Below, piece by piece: positions 54,743 to 63,503 of a stretch of DNA of 64,000 bases. Position numbers and translations under genes: made by a program. Position 1 is the stretch's first letter, and every line of letters starts with the position of its first letter. The notes beneath the pieces are model-generated. The model had not been told where the DNA came from. It was given only the letters and a program-made list of their open reading frames with translations, and made no database searches. The stretch comes from Mesorhizobium sp. GTDB lineage: Bacteria > Pseudomonadota > Alphaproteobacteria > Rhizobiales > Rhizobiaceae. The stretch covers positions 124,001 to 188,000 of the forward strand of contig JAHBYX010000003.1 in assembly GCA_019635735.1 (NCBI GenBank), given 5' to 3'.

Positions 54743-55252
54743 ATGCCCAACAAGAATCTCGATCCGGTTGCCCCGCGCGAAGATGCGCCGCGCGACGCGA
54801 TCGTCGGACAGGCCTTCGTCCAGCCCGAAACCGTGATCGTCGTTAGCACGTCGCAGGTTAACCTGATCGTGCTGTCGCGGATCGTCGAGCGGGCGCGCCT
54901 CAAGGCGGTAAACTGCGAGCCCGAGCGGGCGGGCGCGCACATCGCGCGCATCGATCCGCTGATCGTCATCCTCGACGGCGGCAGCGACATGCGTGAATGC
55001 GATGCCGCGCTGGGTCCGATAGCGGTTCAGAAGCGCATGTCGGACGGTGCGAGGCCACATGTCGTACTGCTCACGGTTCGTAACATGCAGCCCGATGACG
55101 TCGACATGGGTGGGTTGATCGATTCCCTCGTTGCCAAGCCGGTGACGCCGGAACGGCTGCAGCCGCTGATCGAAACCGTTCGCGACCGTTGGTCCTCATA
55201 TTTCAGCGCCGCGGGTCGATCGCGGCAGGCTTCGTCGCAGGATCCCGCCTAG
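54743..55252 (+). CDS. Degenerate receiver-like (pseudo-REC) protein
   Basis: 169 residues. The core resembles a CheY fold: VIVVSTSQVNLIVLSRIVERA at 31-51, IDPLIVILDGG near 70-80 with the phosphoacceptor-position Asp, PHVVLLTVRN near 106-115 and VAKPVTPERLQPLI near 130-143. The usual acidic pair at the end of strand 1 is replaced by neutral residues (VVSTSQ), so phosphorylation is doubtful and a constitutive protein-binding role is more likely. It precedes the WD40 gene by 21 bp and likely forms one unit with it. Function unknown. Confidence 0.6.
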   Translation: MPNKNLDPVAPREDAPRDAIVGQAFVQPETVIVVSTSQVNLIVLSRIVERARLKAVNCEPERAGAHIARIDPLIVILDGGSDMRECDAALGPIAVQKRMSDGARPHVVLLTVRNMQPDDVDMGGLIDSLVAKPVTPERLQPLIETVRDRWSSYFSAAGRSRQASSQDPA

Positions 55253-55273
55253 ACAGGGAGGCGTAGTGCGCTG

Positions 55274-56836
55274 ATGCAGACCGGCTGGCGTGCACGTGGT
55301 CTCCTGGCCCTCCTGTCGGCGGCGATCGGTGTCGCATGCCTTCGCGCCGCCTATCTCATGCTGGGCGCTGCGCCCTTCCCCGCCACGGCTGGCGACGCGA
55401 TCCTGGCCGCGGTCCTTGCGATCTGCGGTATCGCCTGTGTCCTCGGGTCATTGCTGCTCTGGTTCCGGTTCTCGGATCGGCCGCGTGTCGAGACGGAGCA
55501 GGCGCCCAGATTCGGCCGATATGCCGCCGGCGGCAAGGAAAGCGGCTCGCGGCTGATGCCCGCTCTTGCGGTGATAGCGGTCGCCGGCGCCGCGGCCCTC
55601 GCCACCCATCAGTTCGCTCTCCTGCGCCACATCGAAAGCCCGTCGACGGATTCCGAGCCGCAGATCGCTCAACAACCTGTGCCGACGGCCTCGCCGGCGC
55701 CGTCGGCGACCGAGCCGGCGCCGGGCCCTTCGCCGGGCGCCGAGACGGTGTCGCCAGAGCCCGCGGTGCCGGTTTCTGGCGAGCCGAAGCCTGCCGTCCC
55801 GACGCTCCCTTCCCAGGAAACCGCGGCTGCTCCGCCACCGGCACCACCGCCTGCTCCTGAAACCGCCGTGCCGGAGACACCTCCCGCCGTCACGACCGTG
55901 CCGATGCCCAAGCCGGGAGCCGCGCCGACGCAGGCAGAAGGCCACCAAGACGCGGTCGTGTGGCTGTCGCTTTCACCGGACGGGAATACGTTCCTCAGCA
56001 CCAGCACGGACAGGACGATCAAGCTGTGGGACCTCGCGGGCAGGAAATTGACCAGGACGGTCGCCAGCCACTCCGACATGGCGCGCGTCGCGGTGTTCCT
56101 GCCCAACGGCGAGCGGATCGTCACCGCCGGGGACGACGGAGAGATCGTGTTGAGAAGCCTGGCCGACGGCGCGCCGCTGCACGTCTTCTCGACCAAGGAC
56201 CATGGCGGAGTGAACAAGATCGCGATCTCCGCCGACGGCAAGCGGATGGTGAGCGGCCACGAAGCCGGCACGGTCCTTCTGTGGGACCTGGAGAAACGCG
56301 CGGCCCTGCATGTCGAACGCGCTCATGGCTGGCCGGTCGCCGGCGTCGCGATCTCGGCCGACGGCAAGCGCGCCCTGAGCGGCAGCATCGACGGCGACCT
56401 GAAACTGTGGGACGTCGAGAGCGGCGACCTCATCCGTTACTGGGGCGGCCACGAGCGCGGCACATACGGGATGGCGTTCACGCGCGACGGAAAGCAGGCG
56501 GTCACCGGCAGCGGCGACCGCACGATCAAGCTGTGGGATCTCGAGAGCGGGCGCCTCGTGCGCCAGTTCGACGGGCATTCGCAGACTGTCTATGCAATCG
56601 CCCTCTCTGACGACGATACGCGCATCCTCAGCGGTTCGCTCGACGGCACCGCGCGGCTCTGGGATCTCGAGAACGGCACCGAGATCGCCCAGTACGTCGG
56701 ACACCGCGGGCCGGTCTATTCGGTCGCGTTCGGCCCCGAGGGCACCGTACTGACCGGCGGCTACGACCGGGCCATCCGGATCTGGCGCGAGAGGGGACCT
56801 CCTGCCATCGCAGTGCTCGCCGGCGCCCCGCAATAG
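55274..56836 (+). CDS. Membrane-anchored WD40-repeat protein
   Basis: 520 residues. Hydrophobic helices near 10-30, 41-61 and 93-111, a Pro/Ala/Glu-rich linker (122-215), then seven WD40 repeats from about 220 to 515 with typical ends such as IKLWDLA, VLLWDLE, LKLWDVE, ARLWDLE and IRIWRER. The repeats form a seven-bladed propeller for protein binding, on the outer or periplasmic side. The ribosome site GGGAGGCG lies 13 bp before ATG 55274. Forms a unit with the pseudo-receiver gene. Partner unknown. Confidence 0.85.
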   Translation: MQTGWRARGLLALLSAAIGVACLRAAYLMLGAAPFPATAGDAILAAVLAICGIACVLGSLLLWFRFSDRPRVETEQAPRFGRYAAGGKESGSRLMPALAVIAVAGAAALATHQFALLRHIESPSTDSEPQIAQQPVPTASPAPSATEPAPGPSPGAETVSPEPAVPVSGEPKPAVPTLPSQETAAAPPPAPPPAPETAVPETPPAVTTVPMPKPGAAPTQAEGHQDAVVWLSLSPDGNTFLSTSTDRTIKLWDLAGRKLTRTVASHSDMARVAVFLPNGERIVTAGDDGEIVLRSLADGAPLHVFSTKDHGGVNKIAISADGKRMVSGHEAGTVLLWDLEKRAALHVERAHGWPVAGVAISADGKRALSGSIDGDLKLWDVESGDLIRYWGGHERGTYGMAFTRDGKQAVTGSGDRTIKLWDLESGRLVRQFDGHSQTVYAIALSDDDTRILSGSLDGTARLWDLENGTEIAQYVGHRGPVYSVAFGPEGTVLTGGYDRAIRIWRERGPPAIAVLAGAPQ

Positions 56837-56927
56837 GCGGAATCGGCGCAATTCCAGCCTTGGGGCCTTCCCAAGCCACCGAGCGCACGGCTATAGTCGG
56901 CTCACCAGCAACATCTCTTGGTGATTG

Positions 56928-58361
56928 ATGCCTCCTGCGAAGAAGGAAGTCCGACCGTCCGGCCGCGGCGGCGGGCGGCGCACGCCTGCGTTCCTGAAGA
57001 ACTTCCGCGGAGTAAGGAACTGGAAGGAAGCCAGCCAGTGGCTGGAATGGCGCAGCATCGAGGACATCGAGTGCATCACGCCCGACCAGGCCGGCGTCGC
57101 GCGCGGCAAGATGATGCCGTCGACCAAGTTCACCTCGAACACGTCGCTCGCCCTGCCGTCCGCCCCGTTCATGATGACCATCTCGGGCGATTATCCCGAA
57201 GACGGCAATGGCTTCGCCTATCCGGAGGACGACGGCGATCTGAAGCTGATGCCCGACCTGTCGACGCTGTCGCTGGTGCCGTGGGAGACGGATCCCACCG
57301 CGCAGGTGATCTGCGACCTCGTCCACCAGGACGGGCGGCTGGTCGAGTTCACGCCGCGCAACGTCCTGCGCCGGGTGCTTGGCGAATACACCAAGATGGG
57401 ATTGAAGCCCGTCGTCGCGCCGGAGATCGAATTCTATCTGGTGCGCAAGAATCCCGACCCCGACTATCCTCTCGCGCCGCCGGTCGGACGTTCGGGACGG
57501 CCGATCGCCGGCGGTTCCGGTTATTCGATCGCCGGCGTCAACGAGTTCGACGAACTGATCGACGACATTTACCACTTCTCGGCGAGCCAGGGACTCGAGA
57601 TCGACACGCTGATCCACGAGGAAGGTGCCGGGCAGCTCGAGATCAATCTGCGGCACGGCGATCCGGTGGAACTCGCCGACCAGGTGTTCATGTTCAAGCG
57701 CACGATCCGCGAGGCGGCGCTCAAGCACGACATGTATGCGACCTTCATGGCCAAGCCGATCCAGGGCCAGCCCGGCTCGGCGATGCACATCCACCAGTCG
57801 ATCGTCGACAAGAAGACCGGCAAGAACGTTTTCACCGCCGATGACGGTTCGGAGACGGAGGCGTTCGGCCATTTCATCGGCGGCATGCAGAAGCACGTGC
57901 CGGCCGCTCTGGTGATGTTCGCACCCTATGTGAACTCCTACCGGCGGCTCACCCAGGCGGCATCCGCACCGGTCAATACCAAGTGGGGCTACGACAACCG
58001 CACGACCGCCTTCCGCGTGCCGCGCTCGGATCCGGGCGCGCGCCGCGTCGAGAACCGCATCCCCTCGTCCGACGCCAATCCCTATCTGGCGCTCGCCGCC
58101 TCGCTGGCCTGCGGCCTGATCGGCATGCAGCAGAAGATCCGGCCGGACGCGCCGGTCGGCACGACGGCGAACGAGGACGAGATCGACCTGCCCCGCGGCC
58201 TGCTCGAGGCCGTGGACCTGTTCGAAAACGACGAGCAGTTGCGCGCGATGCTGGGCGACGTGTTCGTGTCGACCTATGCGGCGATCAAGAAGGCAGAGTT
58301 CGAGACCTTCATGGAAGTGATCAGTCCGTGGGAGCGGGAGTATTTGCTGCTGAACGTCTAG
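56928..58361 (+). CDS. puuA: Gamma-glutamylputrescine synthetase-like protein (PuuA/GlnT type)
   Basis: 477 residues from ATG 56928; TTG 56925 is the alternative. Glutamine-synthetase fold: VAPEIEFYL near 165-173, EEGAGQLEINLRHGDPVE near 237-254, GSAMHIHQS near 283-291, and NSYRRL...WGYDNRTTAFRVP near 330-362. It ligates glutamate to putrescine in the Puu pathway, though glutamine synthetase paralogues with other amine substrates exist. A ParDE module and a puuB-like gene follow; potFGHI is 9 kb upstream. The first 25 residues are basic and not typical of the family. Confidence 0.85.
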   Translation: MPPAKKEVRPSGRGGGRRTPAFLKNFRGVRNWKEASQWLEWRSIEDIECITPDQAGVARGKMMPSTKFTSNTSLALPSAPFMMTISGDYPEDGNGFAYPEDDGDLKLMPDLSTLSLVPWETDPTAQVICDLVHQDGRLVEFTPRNVLRRVLGEYTKMGLKPVVAPEIEFYLVRKNPDPDYPLAPPVGRSGRPIAGGSGYSIAGVNEFDELIDDIYHFSASQGLEIDTLIHEEGAGQLEINLRHGDPVELADQVFMFKRTIREAALKHDMYATFMAKPIQGQPGSAMHIHQSIVDKKTGKNVFTADDGSETEAFGHFIGGMQKHVPAALVMFAPYVNSYRRLTQAASAPVNTKWGYDNRTTAFRVPRSDPGARRVENRIPSSDANPYLALAASLACGLIGMQQKIRPDAPVGTTANEDEIDLPRGLLEAVDLFENDEQLRAMLGDVFVSTYAAIKKAEFETFMEVISPWEREYLLLNV

Positions 58362-58384
58362 GGACACGCAGCCGCATTCCCAAC

Positions 58385-58404
58385 AAGGAGACAGCGTGAG
58401 ATAG
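58385..58404 (+). promoter_or_regulatory. Orphan ribosome site with a two-codon minigene
   Basis: AAGGAGACAGC is followed at the ideal distance by GTG AGA TAG, so ribosomes starting here would stop after two codons. The antitoxin ATG 8 bp later has only a weak site. This may be the ancestral ribosome site of the following puuB-like gene, separated by the toxin-antitoxin insertion. Confidence 0.5.
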
Positions 58405-58411
58405 AAGACCG

Positions 58412-58648
58412 ATGACGATAAAGGTCGACATAACACCCGAGATGCAGCGCCGTGTGAGCAACTTAGCGCAGAAATCCGGTCGTTCCGAGACTCAGGTGAT
58501 CATCGACGCGCTGGAGCACGGCCATTCGCTCGACTGGCAGGAGAGCTTCCTCGAGAAGATCAGGCAGGGGATCGCAGCAGCGGATCGGGGAGATTTCGCG
58601 ACCGAAGCCGAGATCGACATGGTCCGGCAGAAATACCGTCCTTCGTGA
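58412..58648 (+). CDS. ParD-like antitoxin of ParDE module 3
   Basis: 78 residues. N-terminal ribbon-helix-helix (IKVDITPEMQRRVSNLAQKSGRSETQVIIDALEHG) and a C-terminal toxin-binding helix (GDFATEAEIDMVRQKY). It binds the toxin and likely represses its own module. ATG 58412. The toxin gene overlaps by 4 bp (GTGA). Unrelated in sequence to antitoxins at 49183 and 50744. Confidence 0.88.
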   Translation: MTIKVDITPEMQRRVSNLAQKSGRSETQVIIDALEHGHSLDWQESFLEKIRQGIAAADRGDFATEAEIDMVRQKYRPS

Positions 58649-58932
58649 GGGTTCGCTGGACCCGTCCCGCTCTCTCGCACCTGGACGAGATCCAGGACTA
58701 CATTGCGGCGCACAACCCGGCCGCTGCCTACAGGCTCACCAACGAGATCATCGATCGGACGGAGCAACTGCTGGCCGCAAATCCCGAAGCCGGCCGGACC
58801 GGCAGAGTGAACGCAACGCGCGAACTCGTGCTCGGCGGCACGTCCTACGTGATCGCCTACCGAATCTCGCAGACGATCGAGATTCTTGCCGTGATGCACG
58901 GCGCACAGCAATGGCCGGATAAATTCGACTGA
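58645..58932 (+). CDS. ParE-family toxin of ParDE module 3
   Basis: 95 residues from GTG 58645. RVRWTRPALSHLDEIQDYIAAHNPAAAYRL, LAANPEAGRTGRV, RELVLGGTSYVIAYRIS and EILAVMHGAQQWP are the standard ParE segments. Targets gyrase in characterised members. It lies between the puuA-like and puuB-like genes, 8 bp before the latter's ATG. Confidence 0.9.
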   Translation: MRVRWTRPALSHLDEIQDYIAAHNPAAAYRLTNEIIDRTEQLLAANPEAGRTGRVNATRELVLGGTSYVIAYRISQTIEILAVMHGAQQWPDKFD

Positions 58933-58940
58933 GACGCATC

Positions 58941-60224
58941 ATGCCTTATTCTTCCCCCATCTCCCCCGGCTACTCCTGGTATGAGGCCACCGTAGGCGAG
59001 CGGCCCGAATATCCCGCGCTTAACGGCGACGTCTCCGCCGACGTCGTCATCATCGGCGGCGGCTATACTGGCCTTTCCGCCGCCGTGCACCTCGCCAAGG
59101 CAGGCACCAATGTCGTGCTGATCGAGTCGCACCGCTTCGGTGACGGCGCGTCTGGCCGCAACGGCGGCCAGCTCGGCACCGGCCAGCGCGCGGGACCGGA
59201 GGAGATGGAGCAGGAACTCGGCTTCACCCGCGCCAAGGCGCTGTTCGACCTCGCCGAAGAAGCCAAGGCTCACTTGCTCGAATTCGCGTCGACGAACCGG
59301 ATCGAGATCGACTTCCGTCCGGGTCACCTGAACGTCACGCACAAGGCGCGCGAACTGCCCGATTACGAGAAATACGCGGAGGCGGCCGCGCGCTTCGGCT
59401 ACCCGCACATCTCTGTGATGGACGCCGCCGAGACGGCCGAGCGGATCGGGTCGACGCATTATGTCGGCGGCGTTCGCGACGCCGGCGCCGGCCACATCCA
59501 TCCGATGAAGCTGCTTGTCGGCACGGCTCGGGTGGCTGCCGAGGCGGGCGCACGATTGTACGAAAAGACGCCGGCGACCGGCATCGCCGCGAAGTCCGGC
59601 AAGGTCAGGGTCACGACACCGCGCGGAACGATCACCGCCGATAAATGCCTCGTCGCGACCAACGCCTACGGCAACGATCTCGAACCTGTGAGCGCTGCCC
59701 ACATCATGCCGATCGGCTCCTTCATCGGGGCAACGATTCCGCTCGGCGCGGAAAGCCCGATCCTGCCCGGCGGCGAGTCGGTGTCGGATTCCCGTTTCGT
59801 CGTGCGCTATTTCCGCCGCGCTCCCAGCGGCGAGCTCCTGTTCGGCGGCCGCGAGATCTACGCGGTCAAGGATCCGAGCGACATCCACGTCCACATCCGC
59901 CGCCAGATCGCAGAGATTTACCCAGCGCTCAAGGACGTCGAGATCACCCATGGCTGGGGCGGCTATGTCGGCATCACCGTGCCTCGCAAGCCGTTCGTGC
60001 GCGAGGTGATGCCCAATGTCATCTCCGCCGGCGGCTATTCCGGCCACGGGGTCATGCTGGCCAATTTCGTCGGCAAGCTCTACGCCGAGACGGTGGCGGG
60101 CAATCGCGACCGGCTGAAGCTGTTCGAGGAGCTGAAGATCCCCGCCTTCCCGGGGGGCCGCCGGTTCCGCTCGCCGATGCTCTTCCTGGCGCTGTCATGG
60201 TTCGCGCTGCGCGACCGTTTCTGA
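58941..60224 (+). CDS. puuB: Gamma-glutamylputrescine oxidase-like FAD oxidoreductase
   Basis: 427 residues; DAO-type flavoprotein. FAD-binding VVIIGGGYTGLSAAVHLAKAG near 35-55, then FGDGASGRNGGQLGTGQR near 69-86 and GGYSGHGVMLANFVGKLYAE near 371-390. It would oxidise gamma-glutamylputrescine to the aldehyde after PuuA; sarcosine-oxidase-like enzymes are the main alternative. ATG 58941 has no strong ribosome site, so it may depend on translation of the toxin gene upstream. Confidence 0.88.
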   Translation: MPYSSPISPGYSWYEATVGERPEYPALNGDVSADVVIIGGGYTGLSAAVHLAKAGTNVVLIESHRFGDGASGRNGGQLGTGQRAGPEEMEQELGFTRAKALFDLAEEAKAHLLEFASTNRIEIDFRPGHLNVTHKARELPDYEKYAEAAARFGYPHISVMDAAETAERIGSTHYVGGVRDAGAGHIHPMKLLVGTARVAAEAGARLYEKTPATGIAAKSGKVRVTTPRGTITADKCLVATNAYGNDLEPVSAAHIMPIGSFIGATIPLGAESPILPGGESVSDSRFVVRYFRRAPSGELLFGGREIYAVKDPSDIHVHIRRQIAEIYPALKDVEITHGWGGYVGITVPRKPFVREVMPNVISAGGYSGHGVMLANFVGKLYAETVAGNRDRLKLFEELKIPAFPGGRRFRSPMLFLALSWFALRDRF

Positions 60225-60228
60225 CATG

Positions 60229-60252
60229 AAAACGCCCGCCAAGAGGCGGGCG
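60229..60252 (-). terminator. Terminator of the small exported-protein gene
   Basis: On the minus strand CGCCCGCC-TCTT-GGCGGGCG followed by TTTTC. No T-run on the plus strand. Serves the gene ending at 60279 on the minus strand and blocks read-through towards puuB. Confidence 0.8.
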
Positions 60253-60278
60253 CAATCAGGCTCAGACCAGCGACCTGA

Positions 60279-60614
60279 CTACTTGCCGCTGTAATCCTGG
60301 TCGTTGTTCACGTTCTCGCCATCGAAGACAAAGATGCCCTGGCCCCTCCGGTCGTACGGATCGGCGTAGTAGCCCGGTTCGACGACATAGTCGGCTCCGC
60401 CATAACGGGGACCGCTGACGTAGTAGCCGCCCGGTATCGCCGCGGATGCGCCGCCATAGTAGACGTCACCATACACGGGTGCGCTCGGCGCGCTCCACTG
60501 CATCTGGCCCGGATACGTCACCTGGCCGTTCATGACGGTGTAGGGCGCTTCCTGGGCATAGGCGGCGCCCACGGCGGCGGCGCTGATGGCAGCGGCAACA
60601 ATGAGCTTCTTCAT
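60279..60614 (-). CDS. Small secreted Tyr/Gly-rich protein
   Basis: 111 residues: a signal peptide (KKLIVAAAISAAAVGAAYAQ, cleaved after AYA) then an 88-residue mature part rich in Tyr, Gly and Pro (VYGDVYYGGASAAIPGGYYVSGPRYGG and DPYDRRGQGIFVFDGENVNN). It is probably periplasmic or exported; no disulfides. ATG 60614 follows AAGGAGACTGTC. No family recognised. Divergent from the CAP-domain gene at 60850. Confidence 0.75.
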   Translation of the reverse strand: MKKLIVAAAISAAAVGAAYAQEAPYTVMNGQVTYPGQMQWSAPSAPVYGDVYYGGASAAIPGGYYVSGPRYGGADYVVEPGYYADPYDRRGQGIFVFDGENVNNDQDYSGK

Positions 60615-60849
60615 GACAGTCTCCTTCTGATTTCGCGTTCCTGGGAGTTCGGTTCGCGCGGCCGCTTGCGGCCGTCAGCATGGTCAACGGGCGGAGCGCG
60701 ATCGGGTTTCGCCGAGGTGCTGAAACCTCGCCTCACAACATGTTGATAAGGGCCACACCACACCCCGCCTCGCCTGCGCAGCGCCTCAAGTCCGCAAAAA
60801 GCCACGATCGGGCGCTCTTCAGGCCGTCTATCCAGGTGCGGGGACACGC

Positions 60850-61341
60850 TTGACCAAGACCGTTGCGAAAATCTTCTGGCCGCTCGGCATCACGATCGCC
60901 GCGCTCTTGATGGTGCTGGCACTCTCGGGCTGCCAGTCGATCTCACTGTTGAGGATCGAGGGCGCCGGCGCCAATGCGAGCGCCGAGGAGCACCTTGCCG
61001 CCATCCGCAAGGCCGCGGGGCTGTCGCCGCTTGCCCCCGACGCGCAACTGGAAAAAGCCGCGCGCCAGCAGGCCGAACTGATGGCGGCGTCCGGCCGGAT
61101 GAAGCACACGACCGGGCGCGGGAAGGACTTCCTCACGCGAGTGCGCGGCAACGGCATAGAAGGCGCCGCCGCCGAGAACATCGCCTATGGACGGTTCGGA
61201 CTCGACGAACTGTTTTCCGCGTGGGTCAACTCGCCCGGACATCGGAAGAACATGCTCGACCCGCGCTTCTCGCGCTTCGGCCTCGCCTCCGCCAGGGGCG
61301 AAGGCGAGCGGCGCTACTGGTCGCTGATCGTGGCACGCTGA
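60850..61341 (+). CDS. CAP-domain (SCP/PR1) lipoprotein
   Basis: 163 residues from TTG 60850, with ribosome site GTGCGGGGACACGC. N-terminal helix with lipobox LALSGCQS (Cys near 28), then a CAP domain: AGLSPLAPDAQLEKAARQQAELMA, MKHTTGRGKDF, GAAAENIAYG, SAWVNSPGHRKNMLDPRFSRFGLA and YWSLIVAR. The AENIAYG and SPGHRKNM segments carry the His/Glu pair. Likely an envelope lipoprotein; function of bacterial CAP proteins is mostly unknown. Confidence 0.88.
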   Translation: MTKTVAKIFWPLGITIAALLMVLALSGCQSISLLRIEGAGANASAEEHLAAIRKAAGLSPLAPDAQLEKAARQQAELMAASGRMKHTTGRGKDFLTRVRGNGIEGAAAENIAYGRFGLDELFSAWVNSPGHRKNMLDPRFSRFGLASARGEGERRYWSLIVAR

Positions 61342-61347
61342 GCCTGT

Positions 61348-62151
61348 TCAGGTCGGGGCCAACGGCACGACCGCGCGGCGGTAGAGATGCCAGGTGGCGT
61401 GGCCGAGCACCGGCAGGATCACCAGAAGACCGAGGAAGAAGGGCAGGCAGGCGAGGACCACGCACAGCGTGACGACCAGCCCCCATGACAGCATCGCCAC
61501 CGGGCTCGCCACCACGGTGCGCACGCTGGTGATCATCGCCGTGACGAAATCCACCTCGCGCTCCATGAGCAGCGGAATCGAGATGACGGTGATGGAGAAG
61601 AGGATCAAAGCCAGCGCGGAACCGACCACATGACCGACCGTCAGGAAAAGCCAGCCTTGCGGCGTGGTCAGGACCACCGTCAGGAACTTGTCCAGCGTCG
61701 CGAACGACATACGCCCGAGGAAGAGCGCGATCAGCAGCCGGACCTGGTACATCCAGACCCAGAAGACGAAGAGCATCACGAAGGCCATCCACGACAGTTC
61801 CCTGAACCGCTGGGCCCAGACCACTGCGAGAATTTCGCTCCAGATCAGCGGCCGACCGGCCTCGAGCCTGCGGCTGACCTCGTAGAGGCCGACCGCCGCG
61901 AAGGGTCCGATCAGCGGAAACCCGATCGCCACCGGGTAGATCATCCACGGCATGTCCCACAGCGTCAGCCCGAGCACGATGAGGATGCCGGCGAGCGCGA
62001 AGATACCGCCGAAGAACAGTCCGAACAGCGGCGCCCGGGCGAAATCGGACAGGCCTTCCATCAGCGCGGCCCGTATGTCGGCGGGTGTCAGCGCGTTGAC
62101 GCCCGGCATCGTATAGGCCTGCGTCGTCGTCGGTCCTCTTTCGCTGCTCAT
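61348..62151 (-). CDS. DUF2189 family inner-membrane protein
   Basis: 267 residues; six predicted helices from about residue 45 (APLFGLFFGGIFALAGILIVLGLTLW, FPLIGPFAAVGLYEVSRRLEAGRP, FVMLFVFWVWMYQVRLLIALFLG, then further hydrophobic segments). The central GPFAAVGLYEVSRRLEAG pattern is typical of DUF2189. Function unknown. It ends 7 bp from the CAP gene, convergently. Confidence 0.85.
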   Translation of the reverse strand: MSSERGPTTTQAYTMPGVNALTPADIRAALMEGLSDFARAPLFGLFFGGIFALAGILIVLGLTLWDMPWMIYPVAIGFPLIGPFAAVGLYEVSRRLEAGRPLIWSEILAVVWAQRFRELSWMAFVMLFVFWVWMYQVRLLIALFLGRMSFATLDKFLTVVLTTPQGWLFLTVGHVVGSALALILFSITVISIPLLMEREVDFVTAMITSVRTVVASPVAMLSWGLVVTLCVVLACLPFFLGLLVILPVLGHATWHLYRRAVVPLAPT

Positions 62152-62260
62152 TCCTTCGCCCTCCCCCTGCGAAGCGCCCGACGAAGGGCACCAATCAAGT
62201 ATCGCCGCCGGGATGAACGCAGACCTTGACGGAAATCAAACGCGGAACGAGGGAACGGCC

Positions 62261-63379
62261 TTACATCCTGCGCACGATCACGCTGCCGGCCGAGTAGCCG
62301 GCACCGAAGGAGCAGATGACGCCGAGGCTGCCGGCGGGCAGGTCGTCCGAGAATTTGGAAAAGGCGATGATCGAGCCCGCCGACGAAGTGTTCGCATAAT
62401 CCTGCAGCACGTTGGGCTGTTCTTCCCGCGTCGGCTCCCGGCCGAGCACCTTCTGGCCGATGAAGTCGTTCATGCCCTTGTTGGCCTGGTGCAGCCACAT
62501 GCGGCTGAGATCAGACGGCTTCATGTTCTCGTCGGCGAGATGGGTGAGCATCAGTTCCGCCACCATCGGCACCACCTGCTTGAAGACCTTGCGGCCCTCC
62601 TGCATGAACTGCATGTCGCGGCGCTCGCCCATCTGGTCGTGCGTGCGGCGCAGGAAGCCGTTGTTGTTGCGGATATTGTTGGAGAATTCGGTCAGCAGGC
62701 GGGTGGAGAGGATTTCCCACGCGCCTTCCGTATCGCCGTCGATCCGCTCCATCAGCACGGCCGTGCAGACGTCACCGAAGATGAAATGGCAGTCGCGGTC
62801 GCGCCACTCTTGATGGCCCGAGGTGATCTCCGGATTGACCATCAGGATGGCGCGGGCCGAGCCCGAGCGGATCATGTCGGCGGCGGCCTGGATGCCGAAG
62901 GTGGCCGAGGAACAGGCGACGTTCATGTCGAAGGCGAAGCCCTTGATGCCCAGCGCTTGCTGGATCTCGACCGCGATCGCCGGATAGGCGCGCTCGTGGT
63001 TGGAGGCCGCGCAGATGACGGCATCCACCTCTCCCGCCGTGCGCCCGGCCTGCGCGAGAGCCTTGTTGGCGGCGTCGACGGCGATCTCGGCCATAATAGA
63101 GAGTTCCTCGTCGGCGCGAGGTCTCAACTTCGGCATCATCCGTTCGGGATCGAGCACGCCCGACTTGTTCATCACATGGCGACGTTCGATGCCGGATGCC
63201 TTGACGATGAAGTCCTCGCTCGACATGGGCAGCGCCGCGCGCGTTCCGGCCGCGATCTCCTCGGCATGCCGCTCGTTCTGCCGCCTCGCGTATTCGTTGT
63301 ACGAAGCCACCAGCTCGGCGTTGGTGATCGTCTCGTCGGGCGTGAAGATGCCCGTGCCGGTGATGGCAACCCTGTGCAT
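62261..63379 (-). CDS. fabH: Beta-ketoacyl-ACP synthase III of the FabH2 (PA3286-like) type
   Basis: 372 residues; starts MHRVAITGTGIFTPDETITN. The Cys-His-Asn triad is seen: NVACSSATFG near 153-162, WLHQANKGMNDF near 294-305, YANTSSAGSIIAFS near 331-344. The overall pattern (HAEEIAAG, SSEDFIVKASGIERRHVMNK, RLLTEFSNNIRNN) is that of the Pseudomonas PA3286 FabH-like protein, described as condensing octanoyl-CoA with malonyl-ACP, rather than the acetyl-CoA-specific FabH. So it may shunt beta-oxidation products into synthesis. Stands alone, after the DUF2189 gene on the same strand. Confidence 0.88.
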   Translation of the reverse strand: MHRVAITGTGIFTPDETITNAELVASYNEYARRQNERHAEEIAAGTRAALPMSSEDFIVKASGIERRHVMNKSGVLDPERMMPKLRPRADEELSIMAEIAVDAANKALAQAGRTAGEVDAVICAASNHERAYPAIAVEIQQALGIKGFAFDMNVACSSATFGIQAAADMIRSGSARAILMVNPEITSGHQEWRDRDCHFIFGDVCTAVLMERIDGDTEGAWEILSTRLLTEFSNNIRNNNGFLRRTHDQMGERRDMQFMQEGRKVFKQVVPMVAELMLTHLADENMKPSDLSRMWLHQANKGMNDFIGQKVLGREPTREEQPNVLQDYANTSSAGSIIAFSKFSDDLPAGSLGVICSFGAGYSAGSVIVRRM

Positions 63380-63503
63380 GCGCGTTTCCCGTGATTCCCG
63401 GTTTTTCGGCGATCATAGCGGCGGCCGGCAAAGAAACCAGCGGGCTTCATCGGCCTGTCATGGGGCACCCATAGAGAGGCCCTTTCGCTTCCGGGGACTT
63501 CCG

